In this document: piece after piece, positions 31,219 to 40,531 of the stretch | Layout: each line of letters starts with the position of its first letter | Numbering within the stretch: position 1 is the stretch's first letter | Source of the DNA: Beutenbergia cavernae DSM 12333 | GTDB lineage: Bacteria > Actinomycetota > Actinomycetes > Actinomycetales > Beutenbergiaceae | Length of the DNA: 64,000 bases | Reading direction: 5' to 3' | Assembly (NCBI RefSeq): GCF_000023105.1 | Contig: NC_012669.1 | Coordinates: forward strand, 2,481,025 to 2,545,024 | Notes under the pieces: generated by a model | Seen by the model: only the letters and a program-made list of their open reading frames with translations | Databases searched by the model: none | What the model was told of the DNA's origin: nothing | Translations under genes and position numbers: made by a program

Positions 31219-32277
31219 TCATCCGAGCGCGATCACGACCTTGCCGAACGGTTGCTCGGTCTCGTAGTGGCGGTACGCGGCGATCGCGTCGACGAACGCG
31301 AAGACGGCCTCGACGACGGGTTCGATCGCGCGCGCCTCGATCAGGCGGTTCATCGCCGCGAACTGGGCTCGGCTGCCGACGGCGAGAGTCCGCACGACGG
31401 CGCCGGAGGCGAACAGTCGGCGCGCGTCGATCGCTGGCGCGTCGCCGACGTCGGACAGTGTGCCGACGAACGCGATCTCGCCCTCGATCGCCACAGCGCT
31501 CAGCTCCTGCTCGCCGATGCCGGCGACGGCGACGACGTGGTCGGCGCCGCGGCCCCCGGTCAGCGCCCGCACGCGCTCGCCCCAGGCTGGCTCGGCGCTG
31601 CGGTCGATGGTCTCGACGGCGCCGAGCTCGCGAAGCCGCGCCGCCTTCGCGGCGCTGCCGGCGACGGCGATCACGCTCGCGCCCGCGGCTTCAGCCAGCC
31701 GTGCGGCGAGCAACGAGACGCCGCCGGACCCGACCGTCACGACCGTCTCGCCCGCGCGCAGTCCCCGGCCACCGGTCAGCGCGTTCCATGCGGTGACGCC
31801 CGCGCACGGCAGGCAGGCCGCCTGCTCGAAGGAGAGTCCGGCGGGGACGGGCAGGAGCGCCCCCGCGGGCAGCAGCGCGTACTCGGTCAGCATGCCGTCG
31901 AGCGAGCCGCCGAGCTGATCGGCGACGTCGCGCGTGAACGGACCGTCGAGCCAACGCGGGAAGATCGCGGCCGTGACGCGGTCACCGACGGCGACACGCC
32001 CGACGTCGTCGCCGACAGCGACCACCTCGCCGGCTCCGTCGGACACGGGGATCAGGTCGTCCTTGACCGGCAGCGGGTAAGCGCCACGCAGGATCATCAG
32101 CTCCCGGAAACCGAGCGAGACGGCGCGCACGCGCACCAGCACCTCCCGCGGCCCTGGTTCGGGCGTCGGCTCGGTGCGTGCCGTCAGGCCGTCGATCCCG
32201 GCGCCGAGATGGGCGCGATACGTCGTCGTCAGGGCTGGGATGGCGGGGCGGTGCACGGCGGGTGCGGTCGTCGTCAT
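31219..32277 (-). CDS. NAD(P)H:quinone-reductase-like MDR-family oxidoreductase
   Basis: A 352-residue medium-chain dehydrogenase/reductase. The N-terminal GroES-like domain has VRAVSLGFRELMILRGAYP and GDRVTAAIFPRW; the cofactor domain has AWNALTGGRGLRAGETVVTVGSGGVS-type sequence with a GSGGVS turn. The catalytic zinc cysteines of alcohol dehydrogenases are absent, as in quinone reductases. ATG 32277 gives the expected start. It is divergent from an XRE-type regulator 87 bases away, which probably controls it. Confidence 0.9.
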   Translation of the reverse strand: MTTTAPAVHRPAIPALTTTYRAHLGAGIDGLTARTEPTPEPGPREVLVRVRAVSLGFRELMILRGAYPLPVKDDLIPVSDGAGEVVAVGDDVGRVAVGDRVTAAIFPRWLDGPFTRDVADQLGGSLDGMLTEYALLPAGALLPVPAGLSFEQAACLPCAGVTAWNALTGGRGLRAGETVVTVGSGGVSLLAARLAEAAGASVIAVAGSAAKAARLRELGAVETIDRSAEPAWGERVRALTGGRGADHVVAVAGIGEQELSAVAIEGEIAFVGTLSDVGDAPAIDARRLFASGAVVRTLAVGSRAQFAAMNRLIEARAIEPVVEAVFAFVDAIAAYRHYETEQPFGKVVIALG

Positions 32278-32350
32278 GCCCGTCAGGGTGGGCGCGCCGG
32301 AACAGGCGGGCAATACCCGGGAGGGAATGGGACCGACGTCGCGCAACGGA

Positions 32351-32356
32351 TACGCT
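32351..32356 (+). promoter_or_regulatory. -10 element (TACGCT) of the XRE regulator
   Basis: TACGCT lies eight bases before the ATG, with no ribosome binding site between them; a leaderless transcript is likely. Confidence 0.45.
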
Positions 32357-32364
32357 CCCCGCAC

Positions 32365-33210
32365 ATGAGCGCCGTCTCTACGCCGACCCCGTTCGCGCGC
32401 GAGCTGCGCCGCTGGCGCGGGATGCGCCACGTCAGCCAGCTGGAGCTGTCCCTGCGCGCCGGCACGACCCAACGCCACGTCAGCTTCATCGAGCAGGGCC
32501 GTTCGCGGCCGGGCCGCACCATGGTCGTGCGGCTCGCGGAGTCGCTCGAGCTACCGCTGCGCGAGCGGAACGCCCTGCTGCTGGCAGCCGGCTACGCACC
32601 GCTGTTCACGGAGTCGCCGCTCCACGACGAGTCGCTCGCGCCGGCGCGTGCCGCGCTCGACGTCATTCTCGCCGGCCACCTCCCCTACCCGGCCGCCGTC
32701 GTCGGCCCGGCGGGTGAGCTCGTCGCCTCCAACGCCGCGCTGGACCTGCTGCTCGAGGACGCCGCGCCCGAGCTGCTCGTGCCGCCGGTGAACCTGCTGC
32801 GGCTGGCTGTCAGTCCCGACGGGTTGGGCGGACGCGTCATCAACCTCGCGGCGTGGGGTCACCACGTGCTCGACAGCCTGCGAGCACGCACCGCGCGCGC
32901 GCCGGACGCCCGCCTCGACGCGCTCCTGGTCGAGCTCGAGCAGCTGGTGCCCCCGTTCGTGCCGGACCCGGACCACGTCGGCTTCGCGGTCCCGATGCGG
33001 CTGCGCAGCGCCGACGGGGAGGTGCGACTCATGACCACGCTGACGTCGTTCGCGACCGCCACCGACGTGACGCTCGCGGAGCTGCACCTGGAGGCGTTCC
33101 TGCCCGCCGACGCCGAGAGTGCGGCGATCCTGCGCGCGCGGGCCGCGTCCCGCGGGCACGTGGCCGGGAGCGACGGTGCCACCACCTGGGCCGACGGCGC
33201 CTGGGGCTGA
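32365..33210 (+). CDS. XRE-family regulator with MmyB-like ligand-binding domain
   Basis: A 281-residue transcription factor. The N-terminal HTH (residues about 9-65) reads LRRWRGMRHVSQLELSLRAG...RHVSFIEQGRSRPGR. The remaining ~190 residues match the MmyB-like sensor domain, with NAALDLLLEDAAPELL and MTTLTSFATATDVTLAEL-type segments. Members often stand next to a short-chain or quinone oxidoreductase gene and repress it; the divergent neighbour here fits this. The inducing ligand is unknown. Confidence 0.9.
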   Translation: MSAVSTPTPFARELRRWRGMRHVSQLELSLRAGTTQRHVSFIEQGRSRPGRTMVVRLAESLELPLRERNALLLAAGYAPLFTESPLHDESLAPARAALDVILAGHLPYPAAVVGPAGELVASNAALDLLLEDAAPELLVPPVNLLRLAVSPDGLGGRVINLAAWGHHVLDSLRARTARAPDARLDALLVELEQLVPPFVPDPDHVGFAVPMRLRSADGEVRLMTTLTSFATATDVTLAELHLEAFLPADAESAAILRARAASRGHVAGSDGATTWADGAWG

Positions 33211-33248
33211 CGCGGCGCGTCGCCGACCGAGGAGTCTGACGCGCGGCG
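33211..33248. terminator. weak bidirectional hairpin between XRE gene and hisF
   Basis: GCGCGTC (33215-33221) pairs with GACGCGC (33238-33244); three more pairs form beyond one mismatch. The 16-base loop is long. It fills the 40-base gap between two converging stops. Confidence 0.4.
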
Positions 33249-33250
33249 CC

Positions 33251-34021
33251 TCAGCGCACCTCGAAGCCGGCGTCCCGCAGAGCGGCCTTGACCTCGCTGA
33301 TCGTGAGCGTTCCGTAGTGGAACACGCTCGCGGCGAGCACGGCGTCGGCACCCGCCCGGGCCGCCGCCACGAAGTCCTCCACCGTGCCCGCGCCGCCGCT
33401 CGCGACGAGCGGCGTGTCGACGACGGCGCGCACCGCCTCGATCATCTCGACGTCGAACCCGGCGGTGGTGCCGTCGGCGTCGATCGAGTTGAGCAGGACC
33501 TCGCCGGCGCCGCGGCTCGTGGCCTCCGCCGCCCACTCGACGGCGTCGATCCCGGTCCCGGTGCGCCCGCCGTGCGTGGTGACCTCGAAGCCGGAGTCGG
33601 TGACCACGCCGTCCGGGCAGCGCCGCGCGTCCACCGACAGCACGAGCACCTGGTTCCCGTAGTGCTGCGCGATCTCGGTGAGAAGCTCCGGACGCGCGAT
33701 CGCGGCGGTGTTCACGCCGACCTTGTCGGCACCCGCGCGCAGGAGCGCCTCCACGTCGGCGACGGCGCGCACCCCGCCGCCCACCGTCAGCGGGACGAAG
33801 ACCTGCTCGGCCGTCGCCGAGACCATCTCCAGCGTCGTCGCCCGGCCCTGGGTGGACGCGCTCACGTCCAGGAACGTGATCTCGTCGGCGCCGTCGGCGT
33901 CGTAGCGACGGGCGAGCTCCACCGGGTCCCCCGCGTCGCGCAGGTCGAGGAAGTTCACGCCCTTCACGACCCGACCGCCGTCGACGTCGAGGCATGGCAC
34001 GACCCGCAGAGCGACAGGCAT
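33251..34021 (-). CDS. hisF: imidazole glycerol phosphate synthase, cyclase subunit
   Basis: A 256-residue TIM barrel that makes imidazole glycerol phosphate and AICAR from PRFAR with ammonia supplied by HisH. The catalytic Asp12 lies in [15 protein letters not shown] and the second Asp in VLSVDAR. Length is standard. The ATG lies six bases after TAGCCT without a ribosome binding site, so the mRNA is probably leaderless, even though the pafA-FKBP genes end only 20 bases upstream. Confidence 0.96.
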   Translation of the reverse strand: MPVALRVVPCLDVDGGRVVKGVNFLDLRDAGDPVELARRYDADGADEITFLDVSASTQGRATTLEMVSATAEQVFVPLTVGGGVRAVADVEALLRAGADKVGVNTAAIARPELLTEIAQHYGNQVLVLSVDARRCPDGVVTDSGFEVTTHGGRTGTGIDAVEWAAEATSRGAGEVLLNSIDADGTTAGFDVEMIEAVRAVVDTPLVASGGAGTVEDFVAAARAGADAVLAASVFHYGTLTISEVKAALRDAGFEVR

Positions 34022-34027
34022 GGGAGC

Positions 34028-34033
34028 AGGCTA
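34028..34033 (-). promoter_or_regulatory. -10 element (TAGCCT) of hisF
   Basis: TAGCCT followed by six bases and ATG. It lies in the 19-base gap between the FKBP gene and hisF, giving hisF its own promoter within a same-strand gene series. Confidence 0.55.
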
Positions 34034-34040
34034 GCGCTCG

Positions 34041-34967
34041 TCAGCCCGACGGGGAGTCGGTGGGCGTCGGGGTGGGTTCGGGCGACTCGCCGCCGCCGCC
34101 GGCATCGGTCCCGGACAGGTCCGGCGGGACGTCGTCCGCCACCGCGAGGATGTCGACCACGTACACGAGGGTGTCGACGCCGTTGCCGAGCTCCGGCGGG
34201 ATGACCATCAGCACCTGCGACCCCACCGTCTGGTCCACGATGCCCGTGCGCCACCCGGGCAGCGCGTCGTCCAGGCGCTTGGCCTGCGGCGGCCCCCCGG
34301 ACTCCCACGTGGAGTCGAAGACGGAGCCGTCGCTCCAGCGCACCGCCGTGAACTGCACGGACACCGACTGGCCGGTGGCGACCTGGGGACCGGACCCCCG
34401 GATGAGCGTCGCCGTCGTCAGGGACGACGGCGGCGTGGCGCCGTCCGGGATGGTGATCGTGGGTGCGCCGACGTCGTCGAGGGCCACGGTCGGCAGGCCG
34501 GCGGGCGGCTCGACCGGCTCCCCGACGGCACGGGTCGGGAGGATGTCGACCACGAGCACGACGGGGTCGGGCTTCCCGACCGTCCCGACCTCCTGACGTA
34601 GCACCCGCGACCCCTCACGGACGCCGACGATCGTGTCGTACAGGTCCGCCCCCAGCTCGTCCTCCGTCGCCAGGCGGGCGTCCGGGAGCGTGCTGTAGGA
34701 ATCGGCCAGGGTCTCGCCGGTGGTCGCGTCGAGGCCGAGATACGAGAAGAGGACGCCGCGCCCGTCCTCCACCTGCGCGCCGTCACCCATGACGATCGTC
34801 TCGGTGGTCGTCTCGGTCACCGGGTGCGGCACGTCGAAGTGCACCTGGGGGCGCTGGCCCACGTCGCCGCCGACCTCGACCTGCGGCGCCTCGGGCTCCG
34901 GCGCGCACGCCGCCCCGGCCGCGAGCACGACCGCGGCGAGCACAGCACCGAGCACATGACGACGCAT
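34041..34967 (-). CDS. FKBP-type peptidyl-prolyl isomerase lipoprotein
   Basis: A 308-residue lipoprotein. The signal peptide ends AAGAAC with lipidated Cys21. Two FKBP-like modules follow: a diverged one (about 60-150) with EVGTVGKPDPVVLVVDIL, and a better conserved C-terminal one with VQFTAVRWSDGSVFDSTW, LPGWRTGIVDQTVGSQVLMVIPP-type sequence. The tail is Pro/Thr/Ser-rich. It assists folding of exported proteins. One base separates it from the pafA stop, so it ends the proteasome operon, as in many actinobacteria. Confidence 0.9.
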   Translation of the reverse strand: MRRHVLGAVLAAVVLAAGAACAPEPEAPQVEVGGDVGQRPQVHFDVPHPVTETTTETIVMGDGAQVEDGRGVLFSYLGLDATTGETLADSYSTLPDARLATEDELGADLYDTIVGVREGSRVLRQEVGTVGKPDPVVLVVDILPTRAVGEPVEPPAGLPTVALDDVGAPTITIPDGATPPSSLTTATLIRGSGPQVATGQSVSVQFTAVRWSDGSVFDSTWESGGPPQAKRLDDALPGWRTGIVDQTVGSQVLMVIPPELGNGVDTLVYVVDILAVADDVPPDLSGTDAGGGGESPEPTPTPTDSPSG

Positions 34968-34968
34968 C

Positions 34969-36339
34969 TCAGCCGTCCATCGACGCGATCAGCCGCGTCA
35001 CGCGCTCGTCGCTGCTGCGGAACGGGTCCTTGCACAGCACCGTCCGCTGCGCCTGGTCGTTGAGCTTGAGGTGCACCCAGTCCACCGTGTAGTCGCGCCG
35101 GTGCTCCTGCGCCGCCCGCACGAAGTCCCCCCGCAGCTTCGCCCGGGTCGTCGCCGGCGGGCGGGACGTCGCCTCGAACACCTCCACGTCGGTGCTGACC
35201 CGCGCGGCGAGTCCCCGTTCCGTCAACCGGTGGAAGAGCCCGTCCGTGCGCGAGATGTCGTGGTACGCCAACGTCAGTCGCTGGATCCGGGCGTCGCCCA
35301 GCGGGACGTCGTGCGTCGCCCGGTAGCGGTCGACGAGACGCTCCTTGATCGCCCAGTCCAGCTCGCGGTCGACCAGGCCGTGGTCCCCGGTCGCGACGGC
35401 GTGCAGCCCGCGCTCCCACAGCTCGAGCACGCGCGCCGTCGTCGGGCGGTCGTCGTCGGCCGCGGCCGCCTTGGCGCGGGTGAGGAACTCCTCCTGCACG
35501 TCCAGCGCCGTCACGGTCGTCCCCCGCGCCGTCGTCACCTTCGCGCGGCCGGTGATGTCGTGCGAGATGTCGCGGATCGCGCGGACCGGGTTCTCCAGGG
35601 CGAGGTCGCGGAACGTCTCCCCGTCCTCGAGCATGCGCAGCACGAGGTCGGTCATGCCGACCTTGAGCATCGTCGTGGTCTCCGACATCGACGAGTCGCC
35701 GACGATGACGTGGAGACGGCGGAACGCGTCGGCGTCGGCGTGCGGCTCGTCCCGCGTGTTGATGATCGGCCGGGACCGCGTCGTCGCCGACGACACCGCC
35801 TCCCAGATGTGGTCCGCGCGCTGCGAGAAGCAGTACAGCGGGCCGCGCGGTGTCGTCAGCACGTGGCCGGCGCCGGTGAGGATCTGCCGCGTGATGAAGA
35901 ACGGCACGAGCACGTCGGCCATGCGAGAGAAGTCCCCACGGCGCCGGATGAGGTAGTTCTCGTGGCAGCCGTAGGAGTTGCCGGCGGAGTCGACGTTGTT
36001 CTTGAAGAGGTGGATGCGGCCGGGCAGACCCTCGGAGGAGAGCCGCCGCTGCGCGTCGTCGACGAGTCCCTCGAGGATGTGCATGCCCGCGGCGTCCTGC
36101 ACCACGAGCTCACGCACGTCGTCGCACTCGGCCGTCGCGTACTCCGGGTGCGACCCGACGTCGAGATACAGCCGGGCACCGTTGCGCAGGAAGACGTTGC
36201 TCGACCGACCCCACGCGACGACCTTGCGGAACAGGTAGCGCGCCACCTCGTCGGCGGAGAGCCCGCGGCCGTCCGGCGTCGCGCACGTGACGCCGTACTC
36301 GGTCTCGATCCCGAAGATCCGGCGCCGCTGCTCGGTCAC
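34969..36339 (-). CDS. pafA: Pup--protein ligase PafA
   Basis: A 456-residue ligase that attaches the C-terminal Glu of Pup to lysines of target proteins, marking them for the proteasome. It belongs to the carboxylate-amine ligase superfamily and starts with the diagnostic [10 protein letters not shown]. Other conserved parts are [32 protein letters not shown] and [23 protein letters not shown] 36339 overlaps the prcA stop in GTGA. Because of a one-base frameshift in prcA, the start of prcA now lies in the same frame as pafA with no stop between them. Confidence 0.95.
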   Translation of the reverse strand: MTEQRRRIFGIETEYGVTCATPDGRGLSADEVARYLFRKVVAWGRSSNVFLRNGARLYLDVGSHPEYATAECDDVRELVVQDAAGMHILEGLVDDAQRRLSSEGLPGRIHLFKNNVDSAGNSYGCHENYLIRRRGDFSRMADVLVPFFITRQILTGAGHVLTTPRGPLYCFSQRADHIWEAVSSATTRSRPIINTRDEPHADADAFRRLHVIVGDSSMSETTTMLKVGMTDLVLRMLEDGETFRDLALENPVRAIRDISHDITGRAKVTTARGTTVTALDVQEEFLTRAKAAAADDDRPTTARVLELWERGLHAVATGDHGLVDRELDWAIKERLVDRYRATHDVPLGDARIQRLTLAYHDISRTDGLFHRLTERGLAARVSTDVEVFEATSRPPATTRAKLRGDFVRAAQEHRRDYTVDWVHLKLNDQAQRTVLCKDPFRSSDERVTRLIASMDG

Positions 36340-37041
36340 GTCGCGTTCGCCCCGCCCACGAGACCGGCGAAGTCGTCCGGTGCGAGCCGGCGGAACGCGC
36401 GACGGGGCCGGGTGCGGTCGAGGACGGCGACCTCGAGGCTCCCGGGGTCGAGCGTCGCGGCCGGCTCGTCGCCGCGGTTCGCGAGCGCGTCGAAGGCGAT
36501 CCGGAGCGCGTCGGCCAGGCCGAGGCCCGGACGCCACTGCTGCGCGACGAGGTCGGAGAGGTGCTCGGCGGCGCCGCCCCATGACGACGTGGCCGACCTC
36601 CTCGACGACCGAGCCGTCGTAGCTGAGCCGGTAGATCTGGTCGGTGTCCTGCGACGTCCCGATCTCCGCCACGGCGATCTCCACCTCGAGCGGCTTCTGC
36701 TCGGTGGTGAACACGGAGCCCAGCGTCTGGGCGTAGGCGTTGGCGAGGCCCCGGACGGTGACGTCGGTCCGGTCGTAGGAGTACCCGCGCAGGTCGGCGT
36801 ACCGGATCCCGGCGACCCGCAGCGACTCGAACTCGTTGTACTTCCCGACGGCGGCGAACGCGATCCGGTCGTAGATCTCGCTGACCTTGTGCAGCGCGCG
36901 CGACCGGTTCTCCGTCGCGAACGCGACGCCGTCGTCGTAGCCGACGACGACGACGGACCGGCCGCGGGCGATGCCCTTGCGTGCGTAGTCGGCCCGGTCC
37001 TTCATGACCTGCTCGGGCGAGACGTAGAACGGCATGCTCAT
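36336..37041 (-). pseudogene. prcA: proteasome subunit alpha, single-base frameshift
   Basis: The start [20 protein letters not shown] and 155 residues in total match PrcA up to HVVMG. There the frame breaks: the run of four G (36577-36580) has one base more than the expected ATG-GGC-GGC reading. In the +1 frame the missing C-terminal 79 residues follow at once ([14 protein letters not shown] to LVGGANAT) and end in TGA 36336-36338, overlapping pafA. The repaired protein would be 234 residues, normal for PrcA. As read, translation runs on into pafA. The cause could be a base-calling error, a real mutation, or less likely programmed frameshifting. The alpha ring gates the 20S chamber and binds the Mpa ring. 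Confidence 0.85.
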
Positions 37042-37856
37042 CGCGTGTCCCCCTCCCGGGCCTGGGCCCGTGCGGCGTCGATCTCCGCGACGAGGCCGGC
37101 CAGCTCGCCCTCGGCGATCCGCCGGTAGCCCTCCGCGGTGACGGTGGCCACCACGGGGAATATCCCCCGGAGCGCGTCCGGGCCGCCCGTCGCGGAGTCG
37201 TCGTCCGCGGCGTCCACGAGCGCGGCGAGGGCGACGGCGATCGCGTCGCGGTCACCGAGGCCGGGGCGCCACAGCTTCTTGAGCGACCCGCGCGCGAACA
37301 TGCCGCCCGAGCCGATGCTGTGGTGGTTGCGCTCCTCGTAGCGGCCGCCGGTGACGTCGTAGGAGAAGATCCGGCCCGCCGCGCGGTCGAGGTCGTACCC
37401 GCCGAACAGCGGGACCGCCGCGAGTCCCTGCAGCGCGAGCCCGAGGTTGCCCCTCAGGAGCGTGGTGAGGCGGTTCGCCTTGCCCTCGAGCGACAGCATC
37501 GCGCCCTCGATCTTCTCGAAGTGCTCGAGCTCCAGCTGGAACAGGCGCACGAGCTCGACACCGATCCCGGCGGTGCCCGCGATGCCGATCGCGGAGTACT
37601 CGTCGCCCGGGAAGACCTTCTCGATCTCGCGGTGCGCGATGAACGAGCCCATCGTGGCGCGCCGGTCGCCCGCCATGACGATGCCGCCGGCGAAGCTCAG
37701 CGCGACGATCGTGGTCGCGTGCACCACGTCGCCGGCGCCGGCAGGCCGCGCGTGCTCGGGGTGGGACTGCGGGGCGACCTCGCGCAGGAACTCGACGAAC
37801 GACGAGCTCCCGGGCCGCAGGAACGCCTCGGGGAGCCGATCGCCCCCCGTGCTCAC
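37038..37856 (-). CDS. prcB: proteasome subunit beta
   Basis: A 272-residue precursor of the catalytic proteasome subunit. A 47-residue propeptide precedes the active-site Thr48 in [13 protein letters not shown]; the residue before it is Ala where Gly is common. Downstream GDRRATMG and [17 protein letters not shown] are typical. GTG 37856 overlaps the pup stop (GTGA) and its own stop overlaps prcA (ATGA). The gene appears intact. Confidence 0.95.
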   Translation of the reverse strand: MSTGGDRLPEAFLRPGSSSFVEFLREVAPQSHPEHARPAGAGDVVHATTIVALSFAGGIVMAGDRRATMGSFIAHREIEKVFPGDEYSAIGIAGTAGIGVELVRLFQLELEHFEKIEGAMLSLEGKANRLTTLLRGNLGLALQGLAAVPLFGGYDLDRAAGRIFSYDVTGGRYEERNHHSIGSGGMFARGSLKKLWRPGLGDRDAIAVALAALVDAADDDSATGGPDALRGIFPVVATVTAEGYRRIAEGELAGLVAEIDAARAQAREGDTR

Positions 37857-38041
37857 TGGCCGCCCTTCTGCACGAACCCGCGCACGAAGGACTCGGCGTT
37901 CGTCTCCAGCACGTCGTCGATCTCGCTGAGCAGCTCGTCCACGCCCTCGGTGCTCGCCCGGGCCGCGGGCGCGGCGGGCGGTGGTGGCTGCTCGTCGTCC
38001 CCACCCGGGTGGGTGGGGCGGACCTGGTCCTGTCCTGCCAC
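37853..38041 (-). CDS. pup: prokaryotic ubiquitin-like protein Pup
   Basis: A 62-residue, largely disordered tag. The C-terminal half has the Mpa-binding helix region ([20 protein letters not shown]) and ends GGQ, so the terminal Gln must be deamidated by Dop before ligation. The GTG start at 38041 has AGGAGG upstream at good spacing. It lies 38 bases after dop and overlaps prcB. Confidence 0.95.
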   Translation of the reverse strand: MAGQDQVRPTHPGGDDEQPPPPAAPAARASTEGVDELLSEIDDVLETNAESFVRGFVQKGGQ

Positions 38042-38079
38042 GTCGACCTCCTGTCGTGGTGCCTGCTTCTCACTCGATC

Positions 38080-39684
38080 CTAAGTGGGCGCGAGCAGGGC
38101 TGCGAGGAGCGCCCCCGCGTCCGGGCTGGCGTCGAGCAGCGCACCGACGTGCGCGCGCGTCCCCCGTTCGGGTTCCAGCATGGGGACCCGGCGCAGTGCC
38201 GACTCGGAGGCGACGTCCAGGATCACGCAGTCCCAGTTCGCCGCCGCCACCTGGTCCGGGTAGCGCCGCACCACCTCGCCGCGGAAGTACGCGCGGGTGT
38301 CGGACGGCGGACGCACGGCCGCGCGGGCGACGTCGTCGTCCGTGACGAGGGTCTCGACCGCCCCGGACGCCCGCAGGCGCGCGTAGATCCCCCGCTCCGG
38401 GCGCACGTCCGACCACTGCAGGTCGAGCGCGGCGAGCTTGGGGTGGTCCCACGCGAGGTGGTCGCGCCGCCGCATCGCCTCCAGCACGCGCAGCTTCGCG
38501 AGCCACTCGACCTCGCGGGCGCACGTCGACGGGTCGTCGTCGAGCCGGGCCAGGAGCGAGCTCCACCTGGCGAGCACGTCCAGCGTCGCCTCGTCCGTCG
38601 CCTCCCCGCTCTCGCGGGCGGCGTCCGCGACGGCGGCGGCGATCCCGGCGCTGTACACCCGCTGGATCTCGAGCGCCGTGAGCTCGCGGCCGTCCGCCGT
38701 CGTCAGCCGGTGGGTCAGCGTCAGGTCGTGGCTGACGGCGTGGAACTCCGCCACCGGGTCGGCGAGCGCCAGCGCCTCCCACGCGAGGGGCACGCGCCCG
38801 GTCTCGAGCATCCACAGCACCAGCGCGCACGTCCCGAGCTTGAGGTACGTGGCCACCTCGAGGCAGTTCGCGTCGCCCACGATGACGTGCAGGCGGCGGT
38901 ACTTCTCCGGGTCTGCGTGCGGCTCGTCGCGCGTGTTGACGATCGGCCGGCGCAGGGTCGTCTCGAGGCCGACCTCCGCCTCGATGTAGTCGGCCCGCTG
39001 GGAGAGCTGGAACCCGGGGACCTGGCCGGCGGGGCCGATGCCCACGCGTCCGGAGCCGGTGAAGACCTGGCGGGTGACGAGGAACGGCGTCAGGTAGCGC
39101 ACCACGTCGCCGAACGGCACGGACCGGTCCATGAGGTAGTTCTCGTGGGTCCCGTACGTCGCGCCCTTGCCGTCGACGTTGTTCTTGTAGAGCGCGACGT
39201 CGGGCAGCGCCGGTGACGTGGTGAGCGAGCGGACGGCGTCGAGCATGACGCGTTCGCCGGCGCGGTCCCAGAGGACGCCGTCGAGCGGGTTCGTGACCTC
39301 GGGGCTCGAGTACTCGGGGTGCGCGTGGTCGACGTACAGCCGGGCGCCGTTGGTGAGGATGACGTTCGCGGCCGCCGGGTCCTCGCGCTCGCCGTCGCCC
39401 GGGCGGCGGCGGTGGGTGACGGCGTTCGGGCCGGACGGCGCCGCGACCGCCGGACGGTCGGTCAGCTGGCTGGGGTGCGCGCTGGCCCGGTCGAGGCGCC
39501 AGCCCCGCGCGTCGCGGAGCGGGTCCTCGTCCTCGTAGCTCCACCGGGTGCGTCCCGCACGCCGGGTGCGGTCGGCGTAGGCCGCGACGACGATCGCTGA
39601 CAGCGCCATCGGACCCTGCCGGACGCCGTCGCCGCCGAGGATCCCGTACTCGGTCTCGATCCCCATGATCCGGCGCACGCTCAC
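38080..39684 (-). CDS. dop: Pup deamidase/depupylase Dop
   Basis: A 534-residue enzyme that converts the Gln end of Pup to Glu and can remove Pup from proteins. It shares the fold of PafA: RRIMGIETEYGILG at the start, TNGARLYVDHAHPEYSSPE, YKNNVDGKGATYGTHENYL and [24 protein letters not shown]. The GTG at 39684 was chosen because it gives the usual xxVRRIMG start and lies seven bases after TAGGGT; a GTG two codons later is possible. It begins the leftward dop-pup-prcB-prcA-pafA operon. Confidence 0.94.
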   Translation of the reverse strand: MSVRRIMGIETEYGILGGDGVRQGPMALSAIVVAAYADRTRRAGRTRWSYEDEDPLRDARGWRLDRASAHPSQLTDRPAVAAPSGPNAVTHRRRPGDGEREDPAAANVILTNGARLYVDHAHPEYSSPEVTNPLDGVLWDRAGERVMLDAVRSLTTSPALPDVALYKNNVDGKGATYGTHENYLMDRSVPFGDVVRYLTPFLVTRQVFTGSGRVGIGPAGQVPGFQLSQRADYIEAEVGLETTLRRPIVNTRDEPHADPEKYRRLHVIVGDANCLEVATYLKLGTCALVLWMLETGRVPLAWEALALADPVAEFHAVSHDLTLTHRLTTADGRELTALEIQRVYSAGIAAAVADAARESGEATDEATLDVLARWSSLLARLDDDPSTCAREVEWLAKLRVLEAMRRRDHLAWDHPKLAALDLQWSDVRPERGIYARLRASGAVETLVTDDDVARAAVRPPSDTRAYFRGEVVRRYPDQVAAANWDCVILDVASESALRRVPMLEPERGTRAHVGALLDASPDAGALLAALLAPT

Positions 39685-39691
39685 GCGGCCC

Positions 39692-39697
39692 ACCCTA
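39692..39697 (-). promoter_or_regulatory. -10 element (TAGGGT) of the dop-pup-proteasome operon
   Basis: TAGGGT seven bases before the GTG of dop; no ribosome binding site in between. It is the probable leaderless promoter for the whole pup-proteasome operon. Confidence 0.5.
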
Positions 39698-39973
39698 CGG
39701 TCGGGACCGCGTGTCGAGGTCACGGCGGCCTCGACCCGGAGCTTCGGCGGCCGGTCGGGGACGGCTCTTGCGCCACGAGGTCGCCCCGGGGAAGACTGTG
39801 GTGCAGTGGCGTTCGCTCAGCGCCCAGTCGATGCGTCGGCCCCAGCCCGGTCGCATCAGAGGACGAAGGGGAGCACATCCTCGAGCCATCCGTCGTCATG
39901 AGTCGTTCCAGTCCTTCGCGGGTCGACCTGGTGCGCGCTGGGGTCGCAGCAGACCGGCCTTGAGGAGACTGCC

Positions 39974-40462
39974 ATGACCGAAGACTCTGACTTCAAGCGC
40001 CTCGTCCGCCGCCGGATGGTCGAGACCGGGGAGAACTACACCGCGGCGCGGGCTGCGCTGCGGCCGCAGGCGGCTACCGCTCCGCCCGCCGCTGGTTCGA
40101 CGGATGCAGCCCCGAACCGGGCGTCCGGGGTGGCGGCCTACCGAGCCGTCGACCCCTCGCTCACCTCCGACGACCTCCTCATGCTGGCCACGATGGGCCT
40201 CACGCCCGCCGCGTTCGCGGCGCTGCGCGGCGTGCTTCCGGACGAGGAGATCGACACGCTGGTGGGTGCCCACGTGATGGAGCTGTCTGCCGACACGATC
40301 CGGGCCTGGCGCGCGATCGACCACCAGATGGACCTGGACACGATGCTCGGGTCCCACACCATGGAGCTGACGCCGGAGCGTTACCGGGAGTACCTCGCGA
40401 GCTCTCCCGGCGTCACCGTGGAGCAAGCCTGGGAGTGGGTCTCAGCCGGCCTCGAGCCCTGA
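39974..40462 (+). CDS. hypothetical protein inserted between mpa and dop
   Basis: A 162-residue soluble protein with GAGGAG six bases before the ATG. The N-terminus (DFKRLVRRRMVETGENYTAA) resembles a short basic motif seen at the start of various small actinobacterial proteins; a Pro/Ala linker follows. The C-terminal half is helical and acidic, with related stretches VGAHVMELSADTIR and LGSHTMELTPERYR, probably an internal repeat. It stands on the opposite strand between mpa and dop, which are usually adjacent. About 290 bases upstream (39685-39973) hold no other gene; a strong hairpin follows it. I do not recognise the family. Confidence 0.7.
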   Translation: MTEDSDFKRLVRRRMVETGENYTAARAALRPQAATAPPAAGSTDAAPNRASGVAAYRAVDPSLTSDDLLMLATMGLTPAAFAALRGVLPDEEIDTLVGAHVMELSADTIRAWRAIDHQMDLDTMLGSHTMELTPERYREYLASSPGVTVEQAWEWVSAGLEP

Positions 40463-40531
40463 TCCGTGCTCACGCGTCGAGGTGGCGGGACCTGTCGGGG
40501 CGGCAGGTCGCGCCGCCTAAGCCCGCGCCCG

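Noticed and set aside
36576-36582. Programmed frameshifting as the default reading of prcA
   Set aside because: The site is a plain GC-rich homopolymer without a clear pause element; an extra base by error or mutation is simpler. It remains open in the finding.
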